Origin: Marinobacter litoralis
GTDB lineage: Bacteria; Pseudomonadota; Gammaproteobacteria; Pseudomonadales; Oleiphilaceae
Reading direction: 5' to 3'
Length of the DNA: 64,000 nucleotides
Assembly: GCF_016427555.1 (NCBI RefSeq)
Contig: NZ_JAELVS010000001.1
Location: 1,302,001 to 1,366,000 of the forward strand
In this document: one piece after another, positions 50,783 to 59,587 of the stretch
Layout of the letters: every line of letters starts with the position of its first letter
How positions within the stretch are numbered: the first letter of the stretch is position 1
Program-made: the position numbers and the translations under genes
The notes under the pieces: model-generated
The model's input: the letters and a program-made list of their open reading frames with translations, nothing else
What the model was told of the DNA's origin: nothing
Databases searched by the model: none

Positions 50783-52429
50783 TTAGTCGGCTAACTGATC
50801 CCGAATCAGTTTCTTGTTGATCTTGCCAACGCTGGTTTTCGGGATGTCTTCCACGAAATCAATCTGGCTGGGAATCGCCCACTTGTTGATTTCGCCGGTC
50901 TCTACAAATTGCTGAAGGTGTTGCTGAATGTCTTCCAGACCAACATTTTCACCGGGCTTCAGCGTTACCAGAGCGTAAGGCCGCTCGCCCCATTTTTCGT
51001 CCGGTACGCCCACCACGGCGGCACCGGCAACGGCCGGGTGCTGGCTGATCAGGTTTTCCAGATCCAGAGACGACAGCCACTCGCCGCCGGTTTTGATCAC
51101 ATCTTTAATGCGGTCTTTGATGGTGAGCGTATTGTTCGGCTCTATCGAGGCCACATCACCGGTGTGCAGCCAGCCACCTTGCCAGAGCTCGTCGCCTTTC
51201 TGGGGCTCTTTGAAGTAGTTCTGGGTCAACCAGGGCGCCCGTGCCACGACTTCACCTTTGGCTTCGCCATCATGGGCAACCGGTTTACCACTTGGGTCCA
51301 CAATTTCCAGCTCCACCATGGGTACCGCAATACCCGTTTTTACACGGATGTGGGTTTGCTCTTCCAGTGGCAATTCCAGATCTTCCGGTTTGAGGTAGGT
51401 GGTACTCAACAGTGGGCAGGTTTCAGACATACCGTAACCGGTGTACATCTTGATGCCGAGTTTTGCGGCGGCATCACACAAGCCCTTGGTCAGGGCGCTG
51501 CCACCGATCAATACGTGCCAGTTGCTGAGGTCTGCGGTTTTGATGGATTCGGTGGCCATCATCATTTGCATGACAGTGGGTACGCAGTGCGAAGTGGTGA
51601 CCTTGTGAGTTTTGAGCAGATCCACTAGTAGCTCGGGCTCGTACCGGCCCGGATACACCTGTTTGATGCCCAGTAGTGTGGCTGCATAGGGCACGCCCCA
51701 CGCGTGAACGTGGAACATGGGCGTTACCGGCATATAGACTGAAGAGGAGCGCAGGAATGGCATTTCATCATAAGCCGACAACGTGCCGGTCATGGCGAGC
51801 GTGTGCAGAACCAGTTGCCTATGGCTGAAGTAAACCCCTTTGGGATTGCCAGTTGTGCCGGTGGTGTAGAAGGTGGTGGCGACGCTGTTTTCGTCGAAGT
51901 CCGGGAAGTCGAATTGGCTGTCCGCTTTGCTGAGTAACGCTTCGTATTCGCCGAGGGTGTTGACCGAGGTGTCGGCTGGCGAATCGTTTTCGGTTAGCTG
52001 AATCCAGCTTTTGACCGTCTGGATGTCGTCTTTCACGCTTTCAATAATCGGTATGAAGTCGTCGTGTACCAGCACCACGTCGTCTTCGGCGTGGTTCATG
52101 GTGTAGACGATCTGCTCCGGTGACAGCCTCACATTGACGGTGTGCAGGATGGCGCCAATCATCGGAATGGCGAAGAAGCATTCCAGATAACGAGGCGTGT
52201 CCCAATCCATCACGGCGACGGTGTCTCCGGCTTTCACGCCGGCATCCGTCAGTGCGTTCGCCAAACGGTGCACACGTTCAACCAGATCGCTGTAGGTGTA
52301 CTTGCTGCGATTGGCGTAGACGATCTCCTGATCCGGGTTGTATCGGGGGCCGGACATCAGGAGTCGTTTGATCAGTAACGGGTACTGATATGCGTCGCCA
52401 GCTGGTTTGAGAATTCGAGTTTGTGCCAT
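50783..52429 (-). CDS. Medium/long-chain acyl-CoA ligase (AMP-binding)
   Basis: A 548-residue ANL enzyme. The P-loop motif FYTTGTTGNPKGV lies at about 187-199, TGYGMSETCPLL later, and the C-terminal hinge is LHTGDVASIEPNNTLTIKDRIKDVIKTGGEWL. The A10 lysine is in the tail KTSVGKINKKLIRDQ. It resembles Pseudomonas AlkK-type medium-chain fatty-acyl-CoA synthetases. It forms acyl-CoA via acyl-AMP. It converges with dadA, and stands apart from the Mrp operon, whose last gene ends 150 bp upstream of its start. Confidence 0.92.
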   Translation of the reverse strand: MAQTRILKPAGDAYQYPLLIKRLLMSGPRYNPDQEIVYANRSKYTYSDLVERVHRLANALTDAGVKAGDTVAVMDWDTPRYLECFFAIPMIGAILHTVNVRLSPEQIVYTMNHAEDDVVLVHDDFIPIIESVKDDIQTVKSWIQLTENDSPADTSVNTLGEYEALLSKADSQFDFPDFDENSVATTFYTTGTTGNPKGVYFSHRQLVLHTLAMTGTLSAYDEMPFLRSSSVYMPVTPMFHVHAWGVPYAATLLGIKQVYPGRYEPELLVDLLKTHKVTTSHCVPTVMQMMMATESIKTADLSNWHVLIGGSALTKGLCDAAAKLGIKMYTGYGMSETCPLLSTTYLKPEDLELPLEEQTHIRVKTGIAVPMVELEIVDPSGKPVAHDGEAKGEVVARAPWLTQNYFKEPQKGDELWQGGWLHTGDVASIEPNNTLTIKDRIKDVIKTGGEWLSSLDLENLISQHPAVAGAAVVGVPDEKWGERPYALVTLKPGENVGLEDIQQHLQQFVETGEINKWAIPSQIDFVEDIPKTSVGKINKKLIRDQLAD

Positions 52430-52579
52430 GTTGTTATCCTCTTTATCTGCCTGTAATTATTGCCACTTGGAAAGGAAAGTTGGACCGCCAGAGGTGGATG
52501 TTACCTTACCATCAACTTTGGACAACGTTTATCGACTGGAAGGGTGTTTCCTATCAAGATTAAGCGAATCATGTCTTTA

Positions 52580-52996
52580 TCATTTCTGACCTTTTGAGAG
52601 GTCTTTGCTACGCGCGGACGAGGTTCTCGGTTCGTTTTTTTCGAGTCCGCTGCTGAGTCTGTGTGTCTTGGGGTCATACCGTTCCTGCAATTCATCCTTG
52701 ATCGTTCCCGCCCAAAGTTTCGTGCCGGTAAGGTAACCCGCCCGTCCAATGACGTGAGCGGCAATGGGCGCCGTGAGAAAAATGAAGATCACAATGGCTA
52801 CGACGCGCGCAGTCACGGTGCTATCCTCAAAATGGAACGCCACGCCAGCCATAGTCATCATGGTCCCGAGGGCGCTGGCTTTTGTGGTCGCGTGCATGCG
52901 GGTGGGGAGATCCGGCAGCCGTAGAACGCCGATGGCTGCCACTACCATAAAAGCCGCGCCTGCCAGAAGCAGGACCGAAACCAGAAGCTCACTCAT
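52580..52996 (-). CDS. mrpG: Mrp Na+/H+ antiporter subunit G (operon 1)
   Basis: A 138-residue protein of the MrpG/MnhG/PhaG family with three N-terminal membrane helices and the motif GVLRLPDLPTRMHATTKASALGTM. Its C-terminal tail (about 45 residues, charged) is longer than in most family members (about 110-120). It overlaps mrpF by 8 nt and is the last gene of the first seven-gene operon. It is a required accessory subunit of the multi-subunit cation/proton antiporter. Confidence 0.93.
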   Translation of the reverse strand: MSELLVSVLLLAGAAFMVVAAIGVLRLPDLPTRMHATTKASALGTMMTMAGVAFHFEDSTVTARVVAIVIFIFLTAPIAAHVIGRAGYLTGTKLWAGTIKDELQERYDPKTHRLSSGLEKNEPRTSSARSKDLSKGQK

Positions 52997-53261
52997 TCTT
53001 CACGCCTCCGCGCTCCACGAATCGGGCAAAGCCGATGGTTGCCAAAAATGCAGTCAGGGCGATCACGATGGCCACATCGAGAAAGCTGGCCACGCCAGTA
53101 TCAATCGCGTGGACACCGACGTAGCCAACCACGATGGAGGCGATCAGTTCCAGTGCGACCACCCGATCGGGCAGGGACGGCCCCCGGGTAAGCCGAATGA
53201 AGGCAAAAAGCAGCGCCAGTGACAGCGTCAGATAGATGATATTGATGACAACGTTCAGCAT
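52989..53261 (-). CDS. mrpF: Mrp Na+/H+ antiporter subunit F (operon 1)
   Basis: A 90-residue protein with three hydrophobic helices and the MrpF motif RLTRGPSLPDRVVALELIASIVVG, VGVHAIDTGVASFLDVAIVIALTAFLATIGFARFVERGG. It is shorter than most genes here but full length for MrpF. It lies 9 bp after mrpE and overlaps mrpG by 8 nt. Confidence 0.93.
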   Translation of the reverse strand: MLNVVINIIYLTLSLALLFAFIRLTRGPSLPDRVVALELIASIVVGYVGVHAIDTGVASFLDVAIVIALTAFLATIGFARFVERGGVKNE

Positions 53262-53270
53262 GTCGGGCTC

Positions 53271-53744
53271 CTAGCGTGTAACCTTCAGGATGCGGTGTTC
53301 AAGTTCTCTCAAGTCGTTTCTCAGTTGTTCTTCGTCGTGAAGAAACATGGCGTGGATAAACAGTACCTTTCGATCGTCAGAAAGATCCAGGCTCAGGGTT
53401 CCGGGCGTGAGAGAAATCACGCTGCTGACAAAGAGAATTTCCATGTCCGTCTCAGCCCGGAGCGGAAACGCGATCACCCCGGGCTTCATGTGCCAGACCG
53501 GCGTAGCTATGTCATAGGCGACTCTCAGATTTGATTTCACCAGCTCTTTCAGAAAATACATCAGGAAAGCTGCAAGCCGTGGAATCCGGCGGGAATATCC
53601 TTTTAGCACCGGCACCTGTTTCTGCAGCACCATGAGCGCGATGTAGCCAAAAATAAAACCAGCCAGCAGGTTCATAGCCGTGATGCTGCCTGTGAGGCCC
53701 ACCCAGGCCAGTGCCAGCAGTAAATTCCAGAACAGGCCGATCAT
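53271..53744 (-). CDS. mrpE: Mrp Na+/H+ antiporter subunit E (operon 1)
   Basis: A 157-residue protein matching MrpE: N-terminal membrane helices, ILFVSSVISLTPGTLSLDLSDDRKVLFIHAMFLHDEEQLR. It overlaps the mrpD end by 4 nt. In all known Mrp systems E is needed for full activity or assembly, not for the catalytic antiport itself. Confidence 0.93.
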   Translation of the reverse strand: MIGLFWNLLLALAWVGLTGSITAMNLLAGFIFGYIALMVLQKQVPVLKGYSRRIPRLAAFLMYFLKELVKSNLRVAYDIATPVWHMKPGVIAFPLRAETDMEILFVSSVISLTPGTLSLDLSDDRKVLFIHAMFLHDEEQLRNDLRELEHRILKVTR

Positions 53745-55255
53745 TCAGGTTGTCCTCCCAGAACCGCTTCAATATAAAGCTGCGGATTCATCAGCTGTTC
53801 GGCGGCGGATTCTGCAAGCACGTAAATGGGCTGACCATAGAGGCCAATAACCAGTGTGCACACTGCAAGCCCCACCACCGGGGTGTAGTAGGCCCAACTG
53901 CGCTTGTCCTCGATGTCACCGTTGAGCCGGCTGGTGTCGGTAACGTGTTCGGGAACCTTCTTCCAGAACACTTCTGCCCAGATCTTGACCATGGAGTACA
54001 GGGTCAGCAAGCCCACAAGTAAGGCAACCGCTGCAACAAGATATTCGCTGGATTCCAGTGTGGCGCGGACAACCACGAATTTGGCGAAAAAGCCGGACAA
54101 AGGCGGAATGCCGGCCAGCGACAAGGCCGGAATCAGGAACAGCAGTGCCAGATAAGGACGCTGCCGATACACGCCCCCCAGGTCTTTCAGCTCGTAGCTG
54201 CCCAGCAGGCGATAGGTAATGCCGCTCACCAGGAAAAGGTTCGTTTTAACGATGATGTGGTGCATGATGTAAAACACACCGCCAATCAGCGCCAAGGGTG
54301 TAAACAAGGCGAGCCCCAGAAGCATGTAGCCGATCTGGCTGACGATGTGGAAGGACAGAATCCGCCGGAATTCGAACTGTGCGGCCGCGCCGAGAACACC
54401 GGTCAGCATGGTCAGGGTGGCTGCCCAGAGCAGGATGGTGTGGGTGTATTCCACATCCTGAGTGAAAATCAGCGTGAATACCCGATAGAGTGCATAAACT
54501 CCGACCTTGGTGAGCAATCCCGCGAACAGTGCTGATACAGCCACCTGAGGAGTGTGGTATGAGGCCGGAAGCCAGAAAAACAGTGGGAATGCCGCTGCCT
54601 TGATGCCAAACGACACCATGAACATAAGCGACACTACGGTGATCATGCCGGGATCTTCAACACGGCCCACCTTCTGGGCAATATCGGCCATGTTCAGGGT
54701 GCCAACCATACCGTACAGCAAACCGACGGCAGACAGGAAAATCGCTGATGAAAACAGATTCAGGGTAACGTACTTGATGGCGCCCTCCATCTGGACTCGC
54801 TCGCCGCCGAGGGTAAGCAAGGCAAAAGACGCCAGCAGCATGACCTCAAACCAGACAAAGAGATTAAAAATGTCGCCGGTCAGGAAGGCGCCTGCCACCC
54901 CGGCAAGCAACAGCTGCATCAGCGGGTAGTAGCCAAACCTTTCGTGACCCGGAGGTGTTGATGCCAGCGAATAGATGGCGATGGCGAGCCCGATAATGCC
55001 GGTCAGGACAACCATGATGGCACTGAGGATGTCGGCGACCAGCACAATTCCGAACGGTGCCGGCCAGCTACCCATCTCAACAACCAGGAAGCCTTCGTCG
55101 ATGGCCGAGTTCATCAGCCAGATGCTGTTGGCCAGCAAAAGAGCTGCAGCCACCACGGCAACCAGACGTTGTAGACGAGCAGAGCGCCACAGCGCCAGGG
55201 ACAGGGCTCCGGCAGTCAGCGGGATCAGAATCGGGAGAACAACTTCCAGGTTCAA
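53741..55255 (-). CDS. mrpD: Mrp Na+/H+ antiporter subunit D (operon 1)
   Basis: A 504-residue, about 14-helix protein of the MrpD/NuoM/NuoN family. Key proton-path residues occur in the [16 protein letters not shown] (Glu in TM5) and [35 protein letters not shown] (Lys) segments. It is one of the two ion-translocating subunits shared with complex I. It overlaps mrpC and mrpE by 4 nt each. A paralogue (59587-61104) lies in the upstream operon. Confidence 0.95.
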   Translation of the reverse strand: MNLEVVLPILIPLTAGALSLALWRSARLQRLVAVVAAALLLANSIWLMNSAIDEGFLVVEMGSWPAPFGIVLVADILSAIMVVLTGIIGLAIAIYSLASTPPGHERFGYYPLMQLLLAGVAGAFLTGDIFNLFVWFEVMLLASFALLTLGGERVQMEGAIKYVTLNLFSSAIFLSAVGLLYGMVGTLNMADIAQKVGRVEDPGMITVVSLMFMVSFGIKAAAFPLFFWLPASYHTPQVAVSALFAGLLTKVGVYALYRVFTLIFTQDVEYTHTILLWAATLTMLTGVLGAAAQFEFRRILSFHIVSQIGYMLLGLALFTPLALIGGVFYIMHHIIVKTNLFLVSGITYRLLGSYELKDLGGVYRQRPYLALLFLIPALSLAGIPPLSGFFAKFVVVRATLESSEYLVAAVALLVGLLTLYSMVKIWAEVFWKKVPEHVTDTSRLNGDIEDKRSWAYYTPVVGLAVCTLVIGLYGQPIYVLAESAAEQLMNPQLYIEAVLGGQPE

Positions 55256-55599
55256 GTGTCGGTATCCTTCATCTTGTCCAGGTCATCGGTGCCCACAACC
55301 TCATATGCCCTGCGGATAAGAACCACGGCGAAGGCCAGAACACTGAAGGCGATCACAATGGCGGTGAGAATCAGGGCTTGGGGCAGCGGATCTGCGACTG
55401 TTCCGGCCACCAGCTGTGCGTCGTCAGGGATCAACGGTGGTGCCCCCCGGGTTAAACCCGAAACGACGAAAATGAGCAGGTTGGCGGCGTTGCTCAGAAT
55501 GATAAGGCCAATCACAATTTTGACGATGGAGCGTCTGAGCATCATATAGATACTCGCCGCGAACAGGATGCCAACGACAATGGCCATCAGGTTTTCCAT
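55252..55599 (-). CDS. mrpC: Mrp Na+/H+ antiporter subunit C (operon 1)
   Basis: A 115-residue protein of the MrpC/NuoK family with three membrane helices. Family segments are [19 protein letters not shown] and [34 protein letters not shown] 55599 has GGGGAG about 8 nt upstream; the open frame to 55644 overlaps mrpB and is not used. It overlaps mrpD by 4 nt. Homologous to complex I subunit NuoK. Confidence 0.93.
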   Translation of the reverse strand: MENLMAIVVGILFAASIYMMLRRSIVKIVIGLIILSNAANLLIFVVSGLTRGAPPLIPDDAQLVAGTVADPLPQALILTAIVIAFSVLAFAVVLIRRAYEVVGTDDLDKMKDTDT

Positions 55600-55633
55600 A
55601 GCGATGCTCCCCCTCTGAAAATCGGTGCTCGTC

Positions 55634-56059
55634 TCATTTTTCAACTTCCATCAAGCTGATCACGAACGCCATTAGCGTGCCGAGGACGGCCAGATACACG
55701 CCAATATCGAAGATCAGCACGGTGGATAGCTTCAGATGACTCCCGCCAGGTAACGGCAATTCCCACCAGTGGGCAGTCAGCATGGCCTGGCCGGACAGTA
55801 AGGCCGGAACAGTAGAGGCCAGCGCGAACAGCAGGCCGGCTGCCAGAAGATCCTTCGGGTGCACCCGAAGGAGTTTCCGGGTGGTTTCGGCGCCGAATGC
55901 GAAGGCATAGAGGACAAATGCACTTGCCGCAACCAGGCCGCCGATAAAGCCGCCGCCGGGCTCGTCGTGGCCTCGTAACAGCAGAAAGACCGAGAACATC
56001 AGTTGCAGCGGCATGATCGCCAATGCTGCGGTGTGAAGGATCAGGGTATTGGGTTTCAT
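55634..56059 (-). CDS. mrpB: Mrp Na+/H+ antiporter subunit B (operon 1)
   Basis: A 141-residue MrpB protein with about four helices. The family motif [28 protein letters not shown] is present near residue 30. It overlaps mrpA by 4 nt. In the upstream operon the equivalent domain is fused to MrpA. Confidence 0.93.
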   Translation of the reverse strand: MKPNTLILHTAALAIMPLQLMFSVFLLLRGHDEPGGGFIGGLVAASAFVLYAFAFGAETTRKLLRVHPKDLLAAGLLFALASTVPALLSGQAMLTAHWWELPLPGGSHLKLSTVLIFDIGVYLAVLGTLMAFVISLMEVEK

Positions 56060-58365
56060 GGTTTGTATTGATCCTCCGCTTTGAGCTTGACCATGGCGTA
56101 AACGCCGATGGCGGCAAGGCCCAGAACAAATACCTCTCCCAGAGTATCCAGTTGCCGGAAGTCCACCAGGATCACATTGACGATATTTTTACCAAACGCC
56201 AGGCCGTAGCTGTTTTCAACGAAGTAGCTGGAAATGCTGTCAAAGTACTGGATATCCAGCACAGCCAGCATGACGAGCGTCATGACCGCGCCCGCAAACA
56301 CGGCGGCCGTGAGGTCTCGGTAGCGCTCCCAGGGAGACGAAAGCGTGGCAAATGCTGGCAGCCGGAACAACACCAGCACCAACAGAATCACGGTGAGGGT
56401 TTCCACCAGCAGTTGTGTGATGCCCAGATCCGGCGCACTGAAGTGAATGAATGTGAGTGCCATGCCAAAGCCCGCGGCCCCCAGAGAAGCCACAGAGCCA
56501 AGCCGGGACCGGGTGGTACAGGCAAAGACCGTTGCCGCGACAATCAGTAGCGCGATGCCCCACTCGTAGAAATAGCTGTCACTGAAATTAAAATCCAGAT
56601 GCAGGCCGTTTCGGGTCAGCAGGGTGTAGCCAGCCAGAGAAAAAGTGACAACGACCAGAACCAGTAAATAGGTGCCGAGGATGCCGTTCTGAAGCAGTCG
56701 TGTCTGCCAGCCTGCCACCTGGCTAAGCCCTTCCAAAAAGCGGAAATAACCGGCTTCTGGGCCGATTCGGCTGGCGGCGGTATTGACGGCATACATAATT
56801 GGCTGCACCCGGTGCCAAGCCACAACCAAGAATGAGCCGGCCAGGAGACTCGCGCCCGACAATATCAGGGGAACATTAATGCCATGCCAAAGAGCGAGAT
56901 CGGTTTTTACCGGGGAGCCTGAGAATGCCGAAATAGCCGAATCCAGAACCAGATCTGCGGGCAGAGACGGCATAACGCCGAACACCAGCGCCAGCAGTGC
57001 CAGCACGCCGGGGCCGACCAGCATCGCAAAGGACGCCTCGCGGGGCGATTTGGGTGTTTTGGCAATCGGCCCGAAGAAGGGTTTGAGCAATACCAGGCCG
57101 GCGACCGCCACCAGCAGCGCGGAAGAGAGAAAGGCTGTTATTAACAGACCGGTTTGCCATAGGGGTGCATGTAACAGGGACTTCAGTAACAGTTCTTTAG
57201 CCACGAACCCGAACAGCGGCGGGAGCCCCGCCAGAGACAGAGCCGCGAGGCCGGTAATGACGGCCGTCCTGGGCATGTTGTGCCGGAGCCCGCCCATCCG
57301 GGTAATGTCTTTGGTACCGGTTTCATGGTCCAGGGCGCCTGCGAGCATGAACAGGGCGCCTTTGTACAGGGAATGGGCCACCAGGAAACAGACAAATGCG
57401 GTGATGGCTAGCTCGGTACCCACACCCACGAGCATGGTCAGGGTGCCCAGTGCCATCACCGTCGAATAGGCCAGCACCTTTTTGATACCGGTATTGCTGT
57501 AGGCAAGATAGGCGCCGGTGAGCATGGTGACGGCACCAAATACCAGCAGCGAGCCGCTCCACAGCAGATCTCCAGCCATTGACGGATTCAGACGGGCCAA
57601 GAGATAAATGCCGGCCTTCACCATGGTTGCAGAATGCAGGTAAGCCGAAACCGGCGTGGGCGCGACCATGGCGTTTGGTAGCCAGAAATGAAAAGGCACC
57701 TGTGCGGATTTGGTAAAGGAACCAATCAGGATGCAGACAACGGCCGCAGTGTAATACGGGTGTTCGTGGATAGGCAGATCGGAGGCCAGAAGGCCTGAGA
57801 AAGAGGCGTTCCCGGTGATTAGCATCAGCAGGATCAGGCCTGCCATCAGCACGAGCCCACCACCTGCCGTTACCAACAAACCCTGGAGCGCATACTTTCG
57901 TGCTTGGGCATCTTCATGGTTGAAGCCAATCAACAGGTAGGAAGTGATGCTGGTCAGTTCCCAAAACACGAAAACGGTAATGAGGTTGTCGGAAAGCACC
58001 AGTCCGAGCATGGAAGCCATGAACGACAGCATGATCGCGTAGAACCGGCCGATGGCTTTATGGCCTTTCAGGTAGGCGCCGGCGTATATGAAGATGAAAG
58101 TGCCGATACCGCTGATCAGAAGGGCAAACGTCAGGGATAGACCATCGACCATGATGTCCAGGGTTATCCCGAGGCCCGGCATCCAGGGCGTTTCAAACAG
58201 AAGTTTTTCAGCCCCGCGGATCTCGGGGATCAGGCTGGCGAAGTAGGCAGTAAGGGATGCGGGAAGCAGTGCCAGGACCCAGCCTGTGTAGCTGCCGGTC
58301 AAGCGACAAAGTGCCGGGACCGCGACTGCCAGTAAAAAACCGGACAGGACAGCCAGTAACATCAT
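56056..58365 (-). CDS. mrpA: Mrp Na+/H+ antiporter subunit A (operon 1)
   Basis: A 769-residue, about 20-helix protein, the largest Mrp subunit. It is homologous to NuoL over its first ~500 residues (FVFWELTSITSYLLIGF with catalytic Glu; PFHFWLPNAMVAPTPVSAYLHSATMVKAG with Lys) and has the MrpA C-terminal extension (FSAPDLGITQLLVETLTVILLVLVLFRLP and VNVILVDFRQLDTLGEVFVLGLAAIGVYAM). It starts at ATG 58365 with AAAGGAG upstream, or at the next Met codon. Because A-G are all separate, operon 1 is a conventional seven-gene set. It lies 119 bp downstream of operon 2. Confidence 0.95.
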   Translation of the reverse strand: MMLLAVLSGFLLAVAVPALCRLTGSYTGWVLALLPASLTAYFASLIPEIRGAEKLLFETPWMPGLGITLDIMVDGLSLTFALLISGIGTFIFIYAGAYLKGHKAIGRFYAIMLSFMASMLGLVLSDNLITVFVFWELTSITSYLLIGFNHEDAQARKYALQGLLVTAGGGLVLMAGLILLMLITGNASFSGLLASDLPIHEHPYYTAAVVCILIGSFTKSAQVPFHFWLPNAMVAPTPVSAYLHSATMVKAGIYLLARLNPSMAGDLLWSGSLLVFGAVTMLTGAYLAYSNTGIKKVLAYSTVMALGTLTMLVGVGTELAITAFVCFLVAHSLYKGALFMLAGALDHETGTKDITRMGGLRHNMPRTAVITGLAALSLAGLPPLFGFVAKELLLKSLLHAPLWQTGLLITAFLSSALLVAVAGLVLLKPFFGPIAKTPKSPREASFAMLVGPGVLALLALVFGVMPSLPADLVLDSAISAFSGSPVKTDLALWHGINVPLILSGASLLAGSFLVVAWHRVQPIMYAVNTAASRIGPEAGYFRFLEGLSQVAGWQTRLLQNGILGTYLLVLVVVTFSLAGYTLLTRNGLHLDFNFSDSYFYEWGIALLIVAATVFACTTRSRLGSVASLGAAGFGMALTFIHFSAPDLGITQLLVETLTVILLVLVLFRLPAFATLSSPWERYRDLTAAVFAGAVMTLVMLAVLDIQYFDSISSYFVENSYGLAFGKNIVNVILVDFRQLDTLGEVFVLGLAAIGVYAMVKLKAEDQYKP

Positions 58366-58464
58366 GGGAGATAACTCCTTTCAACCTGACTTTACGTGTT
58401 TTAAATCTTCTCGATACCGGTAGCCTTATAATCTGTACGATGCTTTGAAAATGGAGGATCACTG

Positions 58465-58484
58465 GGCCCTTTGTGTATAGGGCC
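58465..58484 (-). other. Hairpin after operon-2 mrpG, upstream of operon-1 mrpA
   Basis: Reading the minus strand, GGCCCT and AGGGCC (6-bp stem, 8-nt loop) follow directly after the mrpG stop of the upstream operon. A TATAAG -10-like sequence (58425-58430) lies further down, with no good -35. It is uncertain whether the downstream mrpA has its own promoter or is read through. Confidence 0.4.
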
Positions 58485-58817
58485 TCATTGATCCCAAGTC
58501 TGGCCGCGAGTGTCCTTGGAGGTTTTGACTTCCAGGTGCATGGCGGCCTTTGCCAGAAAGTTGGCGCTGATGGGCGCGGTCATGAACAGGAACGCTGTAA
58601 TCAGGATTTCCTCTATTCCGACGCCTTGCCCCAGCGTGCTGAAGTAAATTACTGAACTGATCACAATGGCGCCTACGCCGACAGTGGTGGCTTTGGTGGG
58701 GCCATGCAGCCGGCTGTAGAAGTCCGGCAAACGACCCAGGCCAATGGCACCGATCAGGGTAAAAACGCCTCCAATAATCAGCATAGCTGAAATGGTGTAC
58801 TCAGCGAAGGTACTCAT
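58485..58817 (-). CDS. mrpG: Mrp Na+/H+ antiporter subunit G (operon 2)
   Basis: A 110-residue MrpG protein with GLGRLPDFYSRLHGPTKATTVGVGAIVISS and three helices. It is shorter than the operon-1 copy (no long charged tail). It is the last gene of the second operon, 15 bp after mrpF. Confidence 0.93.
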   Translation of the reverse strand: MSTFAEYTISAMLIIGGVFTLIGAIGLGRLPDFYSRLHGPTKATTVGVGAIVISSVIYFSTLGQGVGIEEILITAFLFMTAPISANFLAKAAMHLEVKTSKDTRGQTWDQ

Positions 58818-58832
58818 AGGATGTCCTCCGGA

Positions 58833-59102
58833 TTACTCGATGACGCTGCCGCGCTTGAGGTATTTGGCCATGGCGACGGTGCCGACAAATCCCATGACAG
58901 CAATCAGCAAGGCGGATTCAAGGTACATGCGTGTTTCTAGCGTGATACCCAAAAGAATGATCAATGCGATGGCGTTGATGTAGAGCGTGTCGAGCGCCAG
59001 AATCCGATCCGGCGCATCCGGGCCCTTGATCAGACGGTAGACGTTGAGCAAGGCCGCCAGCGTGACCATGGCAATGGTGATGTAAAGCGCGGTTAGGATC
59101 AT
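58833..59102 (-). CDS. mrpF: Mrp Na+/H+ antiporter subunit F (operon 2)
   Basis: An 89-residue, three-helix MrpF with RLIKGPDAPDRILALDTLYINAIALIILLGI. It overlaps mrpE of the same operon by 4 nt. Confidence 0.93.
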   Translation of the reverse strand: MILTALYITIAMVTLAALLNVYRLIKGPDAPDRILALDTLYINAIALIILLGITLETRMYLESALLIAVMGFVGTVAMAKYLKRGSVIE

Positions 59103-59587
59103 TGGAACATCTCCAATAAAGGCTTTTCATAGCGGTTTCGGATGGTGTCGATGACTTCCTGCTCGTTGTCGGCGTCCAGAGCGTGAATCAGCAGCAGGGT
59201 ATTGTCATCGCTCACATCCGCGCTAACGGTACCCGGTGTCAGGGAAATGGTACTGGCCAGGATACTGATAGCCAACGGATCTTTTAACTCCAGGGTGTAG
59301 CAGATGAACATCGGCCGTGGCTCGCGCGGGCTCAGGATCAGTCTTGCCACATCAACACTGGCGACCACGATATCCCATAGAACTCGCAACAGGTAGATGG
59401 GGGACTTCCAGGGCTTCTTAAGCGTGGGCGGTTCTGGCCAGAAACTCTGGGTCATCAAGGGGATTAACCACGCCAGGATCAGGCCCAGAACAACACTGCC
59501 ACCGCTAATGCCGTCGCTCAAAAACTGCCACATCACGAACAGGGTCAGGCTTAGCCAGGGGTGTGGAAACCTCAGTCGATCCAGCAT
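59099..59587 (-). CDS. mrpE: Mrp Na+/H+ antiporter subunit E (operon 2)
   Basis: A 162-residue MrpE. The conserved middle reads LAISILASTISLTPGTVSADVSDDNTLLLIHALDADNEQEVI, very like the operon-1 copy. Its start overlaps the mrpD stop by 1 nt. Confidence 0.93.
   Translation of the reverse strand: MLDRLRFPHPWLSLTLFVMWQFLSDGISGGSVVLGLILAWLIPLMTQSFWPEPPTLKKPWKSPIYLLRVLWDIVVASVDVARLILSPREPRPMFICYTLELKDPLAISILASTISLTPGTVSADVSDDNTLLLIHALDADNEQEVIDTIRNRYEKPLLEMFQ

Noticed and set aside
52430-52579. 150 bp between the acyl-CoA ligase and mrpG searched for RNA or promoter signals
   Set aside because: No hairpin terminator, tRNA-like fold or strong promoter was seen.
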